Assembly (NCBI GenBank): GCA_963709775.1
Contig: CAVPXS010000017.1
Location: 124,001-188,000, forward strand
Source of the DNA: Salinimicrobium sp963709775
GTDB taxonomy: Bacteria; Bacteroidota; Bacteroidia; Flavobacteriales; Flavobacteriaceae
Reading direction: 5' to 3'
Length of the DNA: 64,000 nucleotides
Part shown: positions 63,904 to 64,000 of the stretch, piece after piece
Layout of the letters: every line of letters begins with the position of its first letter
How positions within the stretch are numbered: the stretch's first letter is position 1
Program-made: the position numbers and the translations under genes
Notes under the pieces: model-generated
Databases searched by the model: none
What the model was told of the DNA's origin: nothing
What the model saw: the letters and a program-made list of their open reading frames with translations, nothing else

Positions 63904-64000
63904 TCAGACTGCTGCCTCCTGTAAGGAATTGGACCTGTTTTTATTTTCAAGGCTCTTGATGTTGTCAGCGAATGCTCTAACTCGTTCCCAATTCGTGTAT
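63904..64000 (-). CDS. C-terminal end of an unidentified minus-strand gene
   Basis: A frame entering from the right edge codes for 31 residues (NWERVRAFADNIKSLENKN, then SLQEAAV) and stops with TGA at 63906-63904. Composition is protein-like and helical, and it would converge with hisS. It is too short to identify. Confidence 0.35.
   Translation of the reverse strand, partial: YTNWERVRAFADNIKSLENKNRSNSLQEAAV

Overview
This window is an ordinary-looking but densely packed chromosomal stretch of a marine-type Flavobacteriaceae (Bacteroidota), probably of the Gramella / Salegentibacter / Zunongwangia kind. The placement rests on Bacteroidota promoters (TTTG-N19-TAnnTTTG), a 950-residue CarB without the C-terminal regulatory domain, the alternative bacterial GlmU-like protein, DUF4199 and DUF4252 proteins, a type B L31, tandem S41 peptidase lipoproteins and a BtuG-type vitamin B12 locus. 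No tRNA, rRNA, CRISPR array, transposase or prophage was seen.

Layout. 1-7.2 kb: the start of a fatty-acid beta-oxidation operon (MarR regulator, then a 3-hydroxyacyl-CoA dehydrogenase cut by the window edge), sugar genes (manA, an SMP-30 lactonase, an aldo-keto reductase), a long-chain acyl-CoA synthetase and an internally deleted class III aminotransferase. 7.4-13.9 kb: purL, a 530-bp repeat-rich gap, rsmB and a BNR-repeat lipoprotein. 14-15.5 kb: an ECF sigma factor operon. 15.9-24.6 kb: an MsbA-type ABC exporter, phosphoglucomutase, a family 2 glycosyltransferase, DUF4199, rpmE, glmU-like and mtaB. 24.8-34.6 kb: lytic transglycosylase, rpmH, carB, a BASS-type transporter, a thioesterase and rmuC. 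34.6-41 kb: a complete B12 uptake locus, btuF-btuC-btuD on the minus strand and, divergently, a cobalamin riboswitch, a TonB-dependent receptor and a BtuG-like surface lipoprotein. 41-46 kb: two S41 peptidases and a second ECF operon with two DUF4252 proteins. 46-64 kb: purB, a sirtuin, trmH, a DEAD-box helicase, rdgB, rlmH, nadC, yihY, priA, a LytTR regulator, rpsF-rpsR-rplI, an FtsX/MacB permease and hisS.

Three things stand out. First, nine genes carry ten single-base frame disruptions that all have the same sign (one extra base), mostly in short homopolymers; uniform sign and spread over housekeeping genes point to insertion-type assembly error, though the B12 locus is hit four times. Second, the cobalamin riboswitch is split by about 110 nt of inverted-repeat DNA placed exactly in the loop of its P5 hairpin. 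Third, a palindrome AAAATG-N-CATTTT recurs at least seven times, far above chance, as the core of long near-perfect bidirectional terminators and also inside genes. A structured orphan stretch with its own terminator at 15.70-15.80 kb may be a small RNA.
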